Part shown: positions 25,144 to 37,643 of the stretch, piece after piece
Layout of the letters: the number at the start of each line of letters is the position of its first letter
Position numbering within the stretch: the stretch's first letter is position 1
Source of the DNA: Lepidodermella squamata
Taxonomy: Eukaryota > Gastrotricha
Length of the DNA: 64,000 bases
Assembly (NCBI GenBank): GCA_047495785.1
Contig: JBLDXI010000074.1
Location: 620,001 to 684,000 of the forward strand
Direction: 5' to 3'
Notes under the pieces: model-generated
The model's input: only the letters and a program-made list of their open reading frames with translations
Told to the model about the DNA's origin: nothing
The model's database searches: none
Position numbers and translations under genes: made by a program

Positions 25144-27408
25144 ATGGATGATGGGGAAGATTTGCCACGTGAGGCTAAGCCGCTGCGATTATTGTCTTTC
25201 CAGGACTTAAAATACTCGAAATCGATCGAAAATTCCGACATTGAAAAGGCAAGTTAATTCACGCTAAATAGAGTGGCGAGTAAGACTGGCTTTTTCCAAT
25301 AGTTCACGCGATGCAGACCGGTCAGCCAGTTTGAGAAGCTGAATTTGATTGGCGAGGGAACGTACGGCGTAGTTTGTTCGTTGAATTTCCTGATACAAAT
25401 GACCTTCATCGTGCAAAACTGTGGTTTTATTAGATCGAGCTCGAGATACCGTCTCGAATGAAGTGGTTGCGTTGAAGTCGGTTCGTATGGACCACCAGAC
25501 TGAGGAGGGCAGTTTTCCGGTCAGCTCGCTGCGTGAAATCAACATCTTGATGAACCTGCGCCATAGAAATGTTGTTCGCTTGAAGGAAGTCGTAACTGGC
25601 CGCAAGATAAACAGGTAATAAAATGGAGAAATAAAAGTATAGGTATATTGTTAAATCCATGGCAAACTAAAGATATCAAGAGTTTTTATAGCACTGCCTT
25701 ATAATTTTATCAATCAAGGCCGAACTCCTGCCTTATAAATCGAGACCTGTCCTTTATTTTGGCCCTACTTTGATGTAGGCTTTGATTTGACGATTTAGCT
25801 GTGGTTAAACAGCCTTACTTGTTTTTCACGCCAGTTTCATCATTTATCCTCAAGAAAATTAGGACTTGACAACCTCCCTTGTATTTTGAATAGCTACCCA
25901 AGGCCCTTCCCTATTAACGAGACTGACCTCTATTCAAGTTCTGGCTTTTAATTCGGATTATACGGTAAATCATACAAATTCTAGAAAATTTGAAATAATC
26001 TTGCAGTTGAAGAATATTTTCGATATTTATTTTTCTTATCATGCCCTGGTTGTAATTGGCAAATATCAGGAATTTTTCTAACGTCATGTTGAATAGGGTC
26101 ATAAAAATGAGTTTATCAACAATTCAATCCCGAAAGAAATCCCTAGTTTCATTCGTACCTTGGGTTTTGCAACATTTATCAGCTACATTCTTTTCTATTT
26201 AGGAAATTTTTGTGAATTTCTATCAAATTTGGTAGCGAAGGTGATTCCAAGTTCAGAAAGCTGGAAATAATTGCTTACATTTTTTTTAAATTTTGTTATT
26301 CTCATCTTTTATTTTTTGCTCATCGTTAAAAAGGAAGCATCCAGCGTCCAGGTTTCGGGTGATAAAATCAGAAATGTTCCATTTTTTATGCGTACATGGC
26401 GGGTCTTTGATGACAATTTTTCTGACTCCAAACCGACAGTCAGGTTTTTGAATCATCCCTCCGAAATTGAGCTCTAAAACTTCCTTGATCAGACAAGAGC
26501 TAAAGCGATAATCTGAACGTATTAGGACCTATTTTGATGTGTTTTCGATTTCAAACATCTGATGTTGTTCGTTTATACCTTGTTTTATCTCAGCGCGATA
26601 AAGTTTGAGCGCAGCTATGAATAATTAATGCAAACTATCACTTATCTCTATTGTTTGCTTTTCACGCAGCATATTTCTCGTCATGGAATACTGCGAACAA
26701 GACCTGGCCAACCTAATCGATAACATGCCGGTGCCGTTCTCTGAATCACAAGTGAAGTGCATCATGCTCCAGTTATTCGACGGCCTCGCCTACCTCCACA
26801 AATCCTTCGTGATACACCGCGATCTCAAGGTGTCGAATCTTCTCATGACAGACAAGGGCGTGGTAAAAATCGCCGATTTTGGCCTCGCGCGTAAAATTGG
26901 CGAACCTTTCAGCGGCGCGTTGACCCCAGTTGTTGTCACCCTGTGGTACCGCGCGCCTGAGCTGCTGTTCGCATCGAAGCAGCAAACTGCCGCTGTTGAT
27001 ATGTGGGCAGCTGGGTGTATTTTGGGTGAATTACTGCTCAATAAGCCGCTGCTGGCCGGCAGGTCAGAGATTCAGCAAATCGATCTGATTGTTGAAATGA
27101 TTGGCTCGCCTAACGACGACATTTGGCCTGGTTTCACGCAGTTGCCATCGATGGCGAATGTGACGATTCGCAGCCAGCCGTACAACAACATTCGGGCGTA
27201 TTTTCCTGGCCTGTGCGAGTCGGGTATTAAACTGTTGAATTCGTTGTTTATGTACGACCCTAAACGGCGTGCGTCCGCCATTGATTGCCAGAATCATGCG
27301 TATTTCACGGAATCGCCCACGCCGTGCCCGCCTGATATGATGCCATCGTTTCCACAACACCGTTTGAAACGGCCGTCTGGTAAAGGCGGTCGGGCTTTGC
27401 CGCAATAA
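25144..27408 (+). CDS. CDK10: CDK10-like cyclin-dependent kinase
   Basis: Ser/Thr kinase partnered with cyclin M in vertebrates; it acts on ETS2 turnover and ciliogenesis. Four exons: 25144-25248, 25303-25375, 25434-25614 and 26670-27408, giving 365 residues (human 360). The family N-terminal motif [12 protein letters not shown] leads into the glycine loop GEGTYGVVY. The catalytic lysine is in VALKSV. The cyclin-binding helix is PVSSLRE, a one-residue variant of PISSLRE. Then come [32 protein letters not shown] and TLWYRAPE, all intact. C-terminal landmarks [10 protein letters not shown] and [12 protein letters not shown] also fit CDK10. The first intron has a GC donor (25249-25302). The third intron, 1055 nt, is far longer than usual here. 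A polypyrimidine-AG lies 9 nt before the ATG. Confidence 0.95.
25249..25302 (+). other. GC-AG intron in CDK10
   Basis: The donor reads AAAAG|GCAAGT and the acceptor tttccaatag. This join restores the conserved residues [12 protein letters not shown] in phase 0. No GT donor in the right phase with a good consensus is visible nearby. Confidence 0.75.
25615..26669 (+). other. long intron of CDK10 (1055 nt)
   Basis: AT-rich non-coding DNA between a GT donor and a ttttcacgcag acceptor. Small ORFs inside show no recognisable domain. I see no mobile element in it. Confidence 0.7.
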
Positions 27409-28729
27409 AACGAGCTTATTTGTATATTGTAAATCAATCGTGCCTCTAATCTGAACAAGTTAACGTGGAAAATCAAAAGTTTGATAGTACCTTGATTGGG
27501 TTTCATCGAATTTTCCCGTGGAATTCTTTAATACTTAGGGAGAAGTTTTTCATGAATTCCCGACTACTAATTCGTCTACACCCGGTAGGATAGTCGGATA
27601 TGCAAAGCTCTTCTGATCTTCGAACCGAGCCCAATTAAATAAAAGGGTCATCCTTTTACCGACCTAGTTTACTGTAGCGGAACCAAATTTTTGAATATTT
27701 ATTGGGCTCGAAACCAACTCAGACTTCCAAAAATGTTATTAAAGACCATCATAGTTATAAATAAATTATGTTTATAACTTGGCGTAAATTCTGTGCAAGA
27801 CATTACGTTCGCTTTAGAAATCACACGTTGCCTCGAATTCTCAGAATTATTCGATGATCAAAATTTGGTAGTTGGGTTCTGCAAGATGCAAATATGGTTC
27901 TGCAACAGAAAATTAGGCTTTGCCGATATTTTTTGCCGCTAAAACGCCTTTTGATCTTTTTGGTAGGACAAACCGATCGGACAGCAAAGCTCTTCAAATA
28001 CAGTGGGCCGCTCGAATAGCTTCAATGGGCAAATTCTAGTTTCGCGTCCAAAATAAATAGAGCGTTCGTGTTTTCTTAGAGTAAATAGTTATACCTTGTC
28101 CTTTGTTTAAATTTTATCTGTGTAATTCAGAATTGGGTATTTTTCGAGTGCAACTTCGAACCGCTCTGGGGTTAAGTAAATAATTCAGCTGTGTAAATTT
28201 CCCTATTTAAAAAATCAAACTTACCAGACTTATTTACCTAACTTCTTTTAAGATCGAATTGAACTCCTTCATTTTTTAAGTAGAACTTGAAGTAGAAAAT
28301 CTTTGAATTCTTCATAGTTAATTGAGGCGCGCCACAAGAAAGAGGGTTTCATAGTTTCTCATGCGGCACACGTTTGGGTTGGCTACGCACTAATAAATGC
28401 AATAAGACAATAGGCTTTCGAGGCCAAATTCAATTAGAGCGTGAAAAGGGCCTTTTATCCAGGTCAAATTGTTGCCCTCATATAAACGCCCTCCATGCTT
28501 TAACGTGATATATGTTTGAAACCTTGAAGTATTTATACATTTTCATTGACTAAGTTTGTCTTTCAGAAAACGAGAATAGTTATCGGTGATATATTATAGA
28601 GTCCCTCAGTTTTCACAGAAATCTAGAGCTCCCTTTTATCCCACTTAGCTTCAATTAGGGTCATTTTCCCGTGGACTGTACTATTTAGAGCCATTTTGTG
28701 TAATTTTTGATAGGTTTATTATTTCAAAA
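27409..28729. other. intergenic region between CDK10 and HPDL
   Basis: About 1.3 kb of AT-rich DNA with no gene or RNA that I can support. Both flanking genes are on the plus strand. Confidence 0.5.
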
Positions 28730-30785
28730 ATGATTTCTAAGCTTCATCATATTGAAATTGGCGTTCGGCGTCCTGATTTGCTGATAACAAAGCTAACGAC
28801 CCAATATGGCTTCGCACCGTACGCGCACCGAGTCGCGGCCGGTCTCAACCAAATGGTACTAACCGCCGCCGGCCAAATGTTCATCATAGTCACCGAATTA
28901 TCCGACGATAAATTGGACCAGTTTTCTCGCAGTGAACTGCCCCACTTCGCGCCGGGTAGAAACGTCGATGAATTGAGGACTCGAATCAATTCAGTGTATA
29001 ATGTCGCGTTTTTGGTTGACGATATTTCCGAAGTCGCCACCCGGCTAGAGGCTGAAAAAGTTGAATTCATCCAATCGAATGTGCTAAACGATGATTTCGG
29101 TTGTGTTCGTTATTTGACGATTAAATCATGCGTAGGCGATTTGGTTCATACGCTGATTGATAGAAGCGCGTATAAGGGTCCATTTTTGCCGACTTTTTCC
29201 CTCCTTGATCTGCCGCCGTCTGCCTACCCACCCGCTAGCTTGACTGATTTGTATAGCCACATCGACCATGTTGCATTTGGGTTGGCTGAAAATCAGTCCA
29301 ACGACGTTTTGAAGTGGTACGATCGCGTTTTGGGCTTCAAGCGTATGATGACGAATTCGCAGGAGAGTAAGAAGGAGGGATATGTTGTTATGGCCGGCAA
29401 CACTGGTCTGCGGCTGAGGGCACTCGTCGCGCCCGACTGCAATCCTGGCTTTTCCATTGTCCTGGCTGAACCCGTGTTAGTTAAAGGTAATTCATATATT
29501 TTCTTACAATTTTTTAATTTAAATTTTATTGAATTTTTTGCTTGAAATGAACATTTGAATTTTGCAATTTCAATCTAGTTTTTATTAATGATATCTAATA
29601 TTGAAAGATGCAAGCTAACGCTAGATAATTTTTATTAAATTTTGCACGAAATTAATATTTTTAAATTAAACCTACTGGGAGATTCTCCCAATAAACCGAA
29701 GAAATTGCAAATTAACCGAAGAAAAAACGGAAAAAATCCGTGGTAACTGGGGTTTGTATGTTTGGTATTTTACCCGGTTGGGCCAAACTCCACATTTTTT
29801 AATTCCGTTGCCAAGTGGCATAAGTCCTTGATAACCATTTACAAGGCATTTTGAGATTTTCTAGCATTTTACCGGCCATTATTTTCCAAACTGGTTTCCA
29901 TAGATTTCCTTATGTTAATCGAAAGTTTCGGTGCTTACCAAATCTAAGGTCTAAAGGTGGCAATTTTAACAATATTTTGATGAAAGAATTTTCTGTTTAA
30001 TAATTCAAAGGTCTATTTTTAAACAAACTTTGTTTACTTTGGAATTACCTGGGGTCGCTAATAAAGCGTGTTATTATTCTTACGTAGACGAAATTTGGCT
30101 GTAAACATTGTTTACTTCAAGTTTTTTTCGTCGAGGTTTTACGTGCTGTTACTTACGTGACTTAGTCCTCTAATGAAATTTTGGCGGGCATCGATGTAGA
30201 GCAAAAAGAAAACAGTCAAAATTGTTCCCCAAAAATGTTTTATTTATTTTAATGTTTTATCAATTTCTATTAACAGGTTCCAGCGGTGCCAATAACCAAA
30301 AGCTGTTTCTTGAACATCATGGCGGCCCAGGGGTCCACCACGTTGCCCTCAATGCGACCGATATCGTGCGAACAATATCCCGTCTCGAAGAATCTGGCGT
30401 AGTTTTCGTTCCTAATCCGCCCGAAACTTATTACGAGGCCGTTCAAAGCGTCTTCGCCAACTTCAACACCCCGGTTTTCGTGCCCGAGCTGAGAGAACAC
30501 GGCATTTTGGTCGACGTCGAAAAAACTGGCCCAGCTAATCTCGCCGACTGGATGAAAATCCCGCTTTTGAGCCAACAGGAAAAATTCATCCTTCAAAAAT
30601 TCTGCCGGCCTTTGGTCGACGGATCGGGCGAAACGGTGTTTTTCGAAATTATCGAACGTAGAAACGGGGCTCAGGCGTTTGGAGCTGGCAATGTGACGGC
30701 GTTGTGGAAGGCCCTCGTGAAACAACTCGAAAAAGACCAGGAGAAACAGGAGCAACAGCAAAAAGTTGTAGCGCCGGCAAATTAA
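28730..30785 (+). CDS. HPDL: HPDL-like dioxygenase (4-hydroxyphenylpyruvate dioxygenase-like)
   Basis: Fe(II)-dependent VOC-fold enzyme. Human HPDL is mitochondrial and makes 4-hydroxymandelate, a precursor for coenzyme Q head-group synthesis. Two exons, 28730-29486 and 30277-30785, give 421 residues (human 371). The N-terminal half is one VOC domain (HHIEIGVRRPDLL onward). SAYKGPFLPTF matches the HPDL/HPD linker. The C-terminal half carries the iron ligands: His in SHIDHVAFG, His in GPGVHHVALN and Glu in VFFEIIER. LREHGILVDVEK and AFGAGNVTALW are typical of the family. The protein ends in a Gln/Glu/Lys-rich tail. The 790-nt intron splits the catalytic half. True HPD is the main alternative, but the order of motifs and the linker fit HPDL better. 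An AATAAA lies at 31068-31073. Confidence 0.88.
29487..30276 (+). other. long intron of HPDL (790 nt)
   Basis: AT-rich non-coding stretch between the GT donor at 29487 and the ctattaacag acceptor. No repeat or ORF of note. Confidence 0.7.
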
Positions 30786-32271
30786 AAAAATCGCTAAAAA
30801 ATTGTTTTAGGTTTTAAACGGTTGTGTTGATTTTCCCGTGTAAAAAATGCTGTTTTTTTCTACTGCTGGCCTGGCTCAGGAGCTGATATTCATATTATAT
30901 TGTGTAATGTAGAATTATTTAGAAATTTTTCTGGCTATTATTTCACCCAGATTTTGTGCCTTTCAACATCGCGATATTTCTCCTTCCGTCTTTGCTCACA
31001 CAAATCCTTACCAGGTACCGAATGCCGTTGCTCTTCCTGATATATATTTCGGTCTTACGTACAGGTAAATAAAACGATAGAATCTTGCAGCGAGATTATA
31101 AAAAACCGGCGAATTTGTTTGTGCATAATAATAATGTTAACAGCATTAATGTTTTTCTTGTCGATATTTCATTTTTTCGAGAAAATACCTGTAATGTACG
31201 ATCTATGAGCTTCCTTTTGCTTACACCCTCGTCTCGTTGTGCATTTTTGCAATTCTGGCGGAATAAAATGAAAAAAATTTGATGTTTGCTCTGGGGCAGC
31301 CTGTCACTGCGCGTAAAAAGAATAATTTATTAAGGAGGAAATTTTTATGCCTGGATCAATATGAACAGAATCCAGGCACGGCAACAACATTGTGTTGAAA
31401 ATGCGGTCGATATTGCCTGGTAGAATCGATCATTGGCAGCATGATTTCCAGGTCAAACGACAACAAGTCACATGCGATGATGAGTAAGAGTTTTATCGCA
31501 GGGGAATACAATGAATGGATGCAAGTCACAGTTGATAAGCGAGATCATTGGTTCGCTAGATAACACGCAGTTTAGACTTGTGCATAATAAAAACAAGAAA
31601 CCTGCTAAACAGCCTTCAAAAAAGTTCCTAAAGTCGCTCTTCAAAAGTATCAAGACGCCGATTACCAAGCGGTCTACTTTGTCTGCGATTCAATCGAAGA
31701 AATGAAAAAAGGTTTTGCTGATAACGTTAACTGGGGTGACTTTGACGTACCAAAAATCAAAGATTGCAAGGCAAATACCCCGCGAGTGGGGTATCGTTGG
31801 ATAGCCCAAGGAAAGGTCAGCTTAAATGTGTAAAATGCACATCAATGCAACCCATCTAAGGACATATAATCGCTGGGGAAGTTTTTGGGAAAATTTCGAA
31901 ACATTTATTTTTTTATTTAAACTTTGGTGACTGCCCAACTGAAGCCGTCTGTTCAGAATTGAAATCTTATTCCATTTTCAGACTGGGACGAGACGGTTTC
32001 CCAGAGCTCGGAGGCGAGGAGCGAACAGAATGTGGAAGAACCGGCAGCAACGAACTATCGTTTCAAAGGCTGTTTAACCGGGATTCATTTAAAGCTACAA
32101 GTTACAGATTTGACCAAATTTTCATTTTTTATTGATAAATGCAGCGAATTCTTGACTGCTTCTCATCTTTATCTCTACTTTAGTAGACGAAGTAACCCTA
32201 ATGAAAATCAAGCGTACAATTCCCTTGCAGATGTGGTGAAGATTCGAAAATCGAATAAATCATATCATGAT
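30786..32271. other. convergent intergenic region between HPDL and SLC26 copy A
   Basis: It holds the HPDL 3' flank with AATAAA at 31068-31073. A 64-codon plus-strand ORF at 31511-31705 encodes a Lys/Ser-rich peptide with no family I recognise, and I do not call it a gene. An 18-bp word at 31789-31806 recurs at 42018-42035. Confidence 0.5.
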
Positions 32272-35200
32272 TCACAAATCAGTTTCGCGGCTTGAAGCCA
32301 ACGGCGCCTTTGAATCGGCCTGAAATCGCTGCGTTTGCTCGGCAATAGTCGGCACGCGAGGTACAAAATTGGGCGGAGTCGAAAAGCTCGAACTTCTCGG
32401 ACCGCTCTGAACAAGATCCGGATCCCAGGAAACGTGCTCCTGAGCCGAAATTCGCCTAGTCTGAGCCGCCGCAGCGCCTTCCATCAGCCTTCTCGCCAAA
32501 ATTTGATGAGCCGGTTTGGCGATCGGTTTCTCCAGGCCTGGTTTAGGCAAGGCTCTCGGCGGTCTTTCTGAGCTTGAGCCCGTCGAATTCGATGAGCTAC
32601 CTCGTCTTGAACTTGGTTCAACCTCATCTTTATCCTTTTGAGCTTGCATTACAACCGCGGTTAAATCAACCGAATCCGACGTGGTTGAATGCTTCGACAC
32701 AGCGAAAGAGCCCACAGTTATCGGAATATCAGTGTAAAAACTCGGCTGGACGGATAATTGATGAATCAATTCAGCATTGCTCATGTCACCCTGGAATGTG
32801 GTTATGTGGTAGTTTTCCAGTGATTCCTGAAGTGACGTTTTTCTCGACGGTCCATGATCGGGTGACATGAACTTCGCAACCGCATCTTCGACCGTTGTAG
32901 CTAATCGGAAGGCATCACCAACGCCCATTTTTTCCATTTTAGCCGCTAGAGTCTCGCTCACATTTGCGAACATGACGTGTTTGTTGAGTTGAATAGCGGC
33001 TAGGAGAAGTCCACGAAAAGCTTGCAGGCCAGTGAAATCGATCCCAGTGACGAATTGGCAATCGATTAGGATGTATTTTTCTTTCACTTCTTCCAAAATT
33101 GTCGTTATTCGATCCGAAAATTTATCAGCACTTGGGTACCTGAACGAAGTTTTTCAAATTTCAAATTGAATTTCAAAATAGTTCAAAGATTCAAAAAATT
33201 CCCAGGTTTTCTATAAATATTTGGATTTGATTTTTTGAAAACTAACTTCATTCCATAAGGCAGGCGAACCACGGCCACTTGTCTTTTTTCTTCACTTCCT
33301 GGTAAGTGAATCGGCTTGACTTCGACAAGCATCCTCATTTTCACAATAGGTCTCAAAAAGGTTCTGCAAAATCGAATACATTTGATTGGGAAGTTTTAAA
33401 AATTCCCATGACTTACATCATGTTGACAAGTAGGCAAATGATGATCCCATAGGCTGGAAAATAACTCTAAAAATTATTGGCCTAGAACTATTGAAATCCT
33501 CACCGATGTCGTAAAATAGGCAGAGCAAGAAAGTGGCGACAAAAATGATGAAATCCTGTTTATGAGTCACCCATAGGTGCTTCAAAATAAGGAATTCGAT
33601 GAGGTTCAGAGCGGCGCATATGATGATCGCCGATAGAGCAGCTTTCGGCACGTATTGAACGATTTCTAAAAAATGTTTGTAAATATTAGACTTCGAAATG
33701 CCTACACTGTTCCGATTTGAATGAGATGATTGAAGAAAAAAATCTATTAATACTCTTGAAAATGCACAAAACTGCATACCTGTTCCCACTCCGATTACTA
33801 CCATAACAACAGTTGCGGTAATTATACTCGCCAACATTGTACGAACCCGGCAGAGGTCATTCAGCGCACTTCGAGTCACAGCGGCAGTTACCGGCACCCC
33901 TGAAATTATTTGAAAATTCAGCTCTAAAACTTGGCATCAATATTCAAATTAACCTGGCAAGAATCCTTGGAGAAAATTGGCCAGACCGATGCAGAGCAGT
34001 TCTTGAGAGGCATTAACGCGGTAACCGTTTTTCCGACCCAACGCTTTTTCAATGGCGAAAAGTTCCAAGCTGGTCATCAAGGTTATGATAACGATTCCTG
34101 GAGCCAACGCTTCAAGTAGACTGAAATACAAATTTTAGCAATGACTGAATTAACCTGAACTAAAATACTTGATATATTTTAGAGATCTAATGCCTTCGGA
34201 AAATAAATATAAATCGTAAAGATCTAAATTTTCCACGACTAAAATCTGCAAGGTTCCAATTTTCCAATTTTCCGATTTTCCGAGTTATATAGACTTCTTC
34301 CTGTGATTTGAAACTCATAATTCACAATTTCATGTATCCAATGTTGGAGCCTCAAATTCAACGCTGAACCCTACATTTCCACTTACATAAATCTGTATTT
34401 TTTTGAAAAATAAAAAATTAAATGCGTATTCCTCAAATCCCAAATTAATTAAAAATAGTTAACGAAATTCAAGAATAACTCGATTGCTGGTTTTAAAATT
34501 GCAGGTTCAGCTTTTGAATAGATGTAAGGTGCTCCATAAGGGCTCCTAAAAATAGTCGATCCCGATGAATTCGTCAAATACAGCTTTGGAATTTCCATAG
34601 GCGGAAAGCCAGCCGGTATAGCGCCAACCAGTGTGATTTTTATGTCCGGCGATGAGTCTTTGAGGAAATACGCCAGTGGAATGGCAACCGCGAATAGTAT
34701 CACATTCCGAGCGGCTGATACCATGAGGATGAACTCCATAAAAATCGAAATAGCAAGTTTCGAATTCTCCGTCATTTTCTTATCTTTCATCGACCTTTCG
34801 ACAACCAAATGTAGAACTTTCGGCAAAAACTATCAGAAGAAAATAATTAAACAATAAAAAAAATGTTTTTCTTACCTGCATAAAGAAGAGGAAAAGAATA
34901 GCGACACATCCTATTATTGCATCGTATTTCCTGGAAAATTTAAAATTTGCGAAAAATTCAGAAACAGCAAATTACAACTAACTTGATGTTATCTAAATTT
35001 TCGAAGACGAATTTTAGTTGGCGAACAATGACGCCGGGCGGTCTGTAATAGACACCTTTCAAGCCGACCAAAGTCTGAAATTCAAAAGATAATTTTTCGA
35101 ATATTATTTTCAGCAATTTGTACCGCCAATTGACTTGCTGCAATAGCGAATCCCGAGGCAGAGGTGAATCCTGATACAACAGGGACGGAAAATAGCGAGA

Positions 35201-35880
35201 CAAGAAAGCCGAGCCTTAGCGTGCCCATTATAATGAGTAGAACGCCGGCGAAAAGAGCCAAAATTGTTGAGCAAGTCGCATCGCCGGCTTCGATTAAATA
35301 ATTGGGCATAACTGAGGCAGTTAGCTGGCCAGTGAGCATAGAGGCCAACGCTGACGGTCCGATTGAAGCGTCTAATCAATCCATAAAAATTAGGGAAACA
35401 TCAGAAAAATTGCTTTCCAACCTTTTGCGGTTCCCATAACTAGAAAAAATGAAAGAACTCAGTTTTAAAATTGACGTGAAATTTATATGAAATTTACAAA
35501 AATATATAATCATTCCCATGAAGCAGCTATAAAGGCCATATTGAGGCGCTACATTGGCCAATTGAGCATAGGCGAGACTTTGAGGTACAGCTGTGAGACC
35601 AACCTAAAATTGGAAATCATAATCAAGGATTTTCTGAAAATTATCGGATTTTTTACGGTTAATCCTGCGATGATATCGTATTTAAGATCGCGTTTAACGT
35701 CGTATTTAGGCAGCCATGTGATGACTGGAAACAGCCTGAGGAATACATTTTTCCACCTGATTGAGCTGAATTTCGACTTGATGCCTCTGTTTAGTAATGA
35801 TGGAACAGAAATTGATAGGAAATTCGAAAATTAACAAGAATGCAAGCCGAAATAACTTACCCACAGCATCCATCAGCCAT
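32272..35880 (-). CDS. SLC26 family anion transporter (SLC26A11-like), copy A
   Basis: Multi-pass sulfate/anion transporter with a cytosolic STAS domain. Fourteen exons: 35861-35880, 35657-35786, 35498-35603, 35422-35439, 35124-35371, 34983-35074, 34876-34930, 34480-34829, 33954-34120, 33780-33899, 33504-33665, 33417-33453, 33247-33363 and 32272-33139, giving 829 residues. The start exon encodes only MADGCCG. The transporter core shows LPKYDVKRDLKYDIIAG, then VPQSLAYAQLANVAPQYGLY, then LRLGFLVSLFSVPVVSGFTS. QELLCIGLANFLQGFLPG is the conserved NSS/STAS-proximal block. The STAS domain includes IDCQFVTGIDFTGLQAF. A long Ser-rich tail ends ETDL, a class I PDZ-ligand type. Exon sizes match copy B except in the last exon. 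Nearest family by motif order is SLC26A11; the substrate is not deducible. Confidence 0.92.
35422..35439 (-). other. 18-nt microexon in SLC26 copy A
   Basis: The sequence between acceptor ttttttctag and donor GTTGG encodes the MGTAK part of the FFMGTAKDASIGP block. Skipping it keeps the frame but removes six residues of a conserved transmembrane region. The same exon occurs at 40646-40663. Confidence 0.85.
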
Positions 35881-37643
35881 GATGTAGGACTACGGCTCTT
35901 TTCTAATGATAAAGGTAGGGCTGTATGATTATTTTGCTAGAATTCAAAATTAGGGTGGTTTCAGCGCAAGAAAATATAGAAATTGCTTGGAAATCTCAAC
36001 TAAAATTCCGAAATAGTATCATATCTAACGTCCCATCGACCTCTTATCACCTTAAATCCCTTCCTAATATTTTAAAGGGTACCTATTCGAAAAATTGAAT
36101 AAATTGAATATCGCATTGGCAATTCGATGGGAAATAATAGTGGAGGCTAGAAATAATTCTCCTGCCTTCCCAGCTAACAACATCTATTGAACTAGTTATA
36201 TTACTACAACAGGACGACAATAACAAAGGACTCAGAAAAATTGGCTAACGAATACTGGGATAATGCTTCATTTTCCGTGGAAAATAATATCCTGCGAAAG
36301 TAATTACGTTTATTTTTCGTGGTGTGATCTCGGCTCTGGAACCTGCTGTATTATGGTGTTGAGGTGTACGCCGGTTATAGTTGAGGCGAGGCAGGTTTAA
36401 CTGCCCTGTGTCGCACGCCTCCTTGTAAATAATACCGCTCTCGTGCAAAACCCGCCTGTTGGCATGAAATATACCAATGCCGCGGTTATAAAGTTGTTAC
36501 AACACACAACAAAGCGGGCGAGATATATATATATAAGGTATCTGCGCCGTCGTCGTATACGCTAAAAAAAGTGTAGCGCACCGCCGGCGCGCGTGTACCC
36601 GAGCGCACTGGTAAATTTGTCAACACCACATAGCGTAAAACTGGTAAATGGCCTTAAAAAAATTTGGTAATAACGACACTATATAAATAATATTTAGTTT
36701 CCGTTTTCCTAGAATCTTAATCGATTTAGAAAAATTATTCTTTTTTCGCTCTCATTACAGATTAATTTCAATCAGCGAAAATTTGAAGGTTGGCTGATAA
36801 TTTATTAAAATTAAACTGTATTCTAATATTAAATCGAACTAGCACTTGCACTTACATAACAATTAAAATAAATACTGTAGCCTTTTTCGAATTTTTCCAA
36901 ATTTTTATGCATTCAAATTCGGTTTGAAGTTGACTCTACAGGGTGGCCAATAAATTCCTCAGAGCGGGAATTCGCTGCGCATCATTTTAATGAGGAGTTT
37001 TAAGAAATTGAGGAGTTCCATTGGCAAAAGAATGCTTGAAATTCTTCAACTTCTTAAAACTCCTCATTAAATTGATGCGCAGCGAATTCCCGCTCTGCGG
37101 AATTTATTGGCCACCCTGTATTGCAAAAATTAAAAGTTCACTGATATCTGGTATAAGAACTATTTTCCTCTAGCAGCGTTCCAAACAATTCCCGGGAAGT
37201 ATAGCTTTGACAATCTCTCGACCTTCGGCATTTGGAAAAAAGCAGTAAAATACCCAGTAATTCAAATGAATTTATTGATCAAATAAAAGAAGACACGTCA
37301 TTAAATTTCTCTCATTTTTTGATTCTAGAAATCGACGAGGCAAAAATAGTTATGTAATTTCATCTGATTGCTAAAAGCCATGCTTAAAACCATCAAAACA
37401 CAAGAGTGAAATTCGAACGATAATGAGCTTCATAATTCACACAATAAGGCCGATTTTACCGGCCAACTACATAGCCTAAAATAGAAACATAAACGATTCG
37501 ATACATTATATTTAAAATAAATTTAGAATTTATGAAATACGAGCAATTGTACAAAAAATAGCTTCTGTGCATTTGATGTTGAAAGTGGGCAGATTTTGAA
37601 AATCGATCTAAAAAGTGAGGTAAAATTGTAAACAGAAAATTTC
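35881..37643. other. intergenic region between the two SLC26 copies
   Basis: 5' flank of copy A and 3' flank of copy B. It holds an A/T dinucleotide run at about 36522-36536, next to a CpG-rich patch at 36540-36610 that may belong to the copy A promoter, and a mariner-type MITE at 36939-37118. No coding gene is visible. Confidence 0.55.
36939..37118. mobile_element. MITE with Tc1/mariner-like ends, flanked by TA
   Basis: 180-bp near-palindrome. The left end CAGGGTGGCCAATAAATTCC is repeated in reverse complement at the right end, and the arms continue to pair inward (gcgggaattcgctgcgcatc with its complement) to a small loop near 37020-37035. A TA dinucleotide flanks each side (36937-36938 and 37119-37120), as expected for Tc1/mariner target duplications. 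It has no coding capacity. Confidence 0.88.

Noticed and set aside
26773-27405. Several long minus-strand ORFs opposite the CDK10 kinase exon
   Set aside because: They are shadows of a GC-rich conserved exon; the plus strand encodes an intact kinase.
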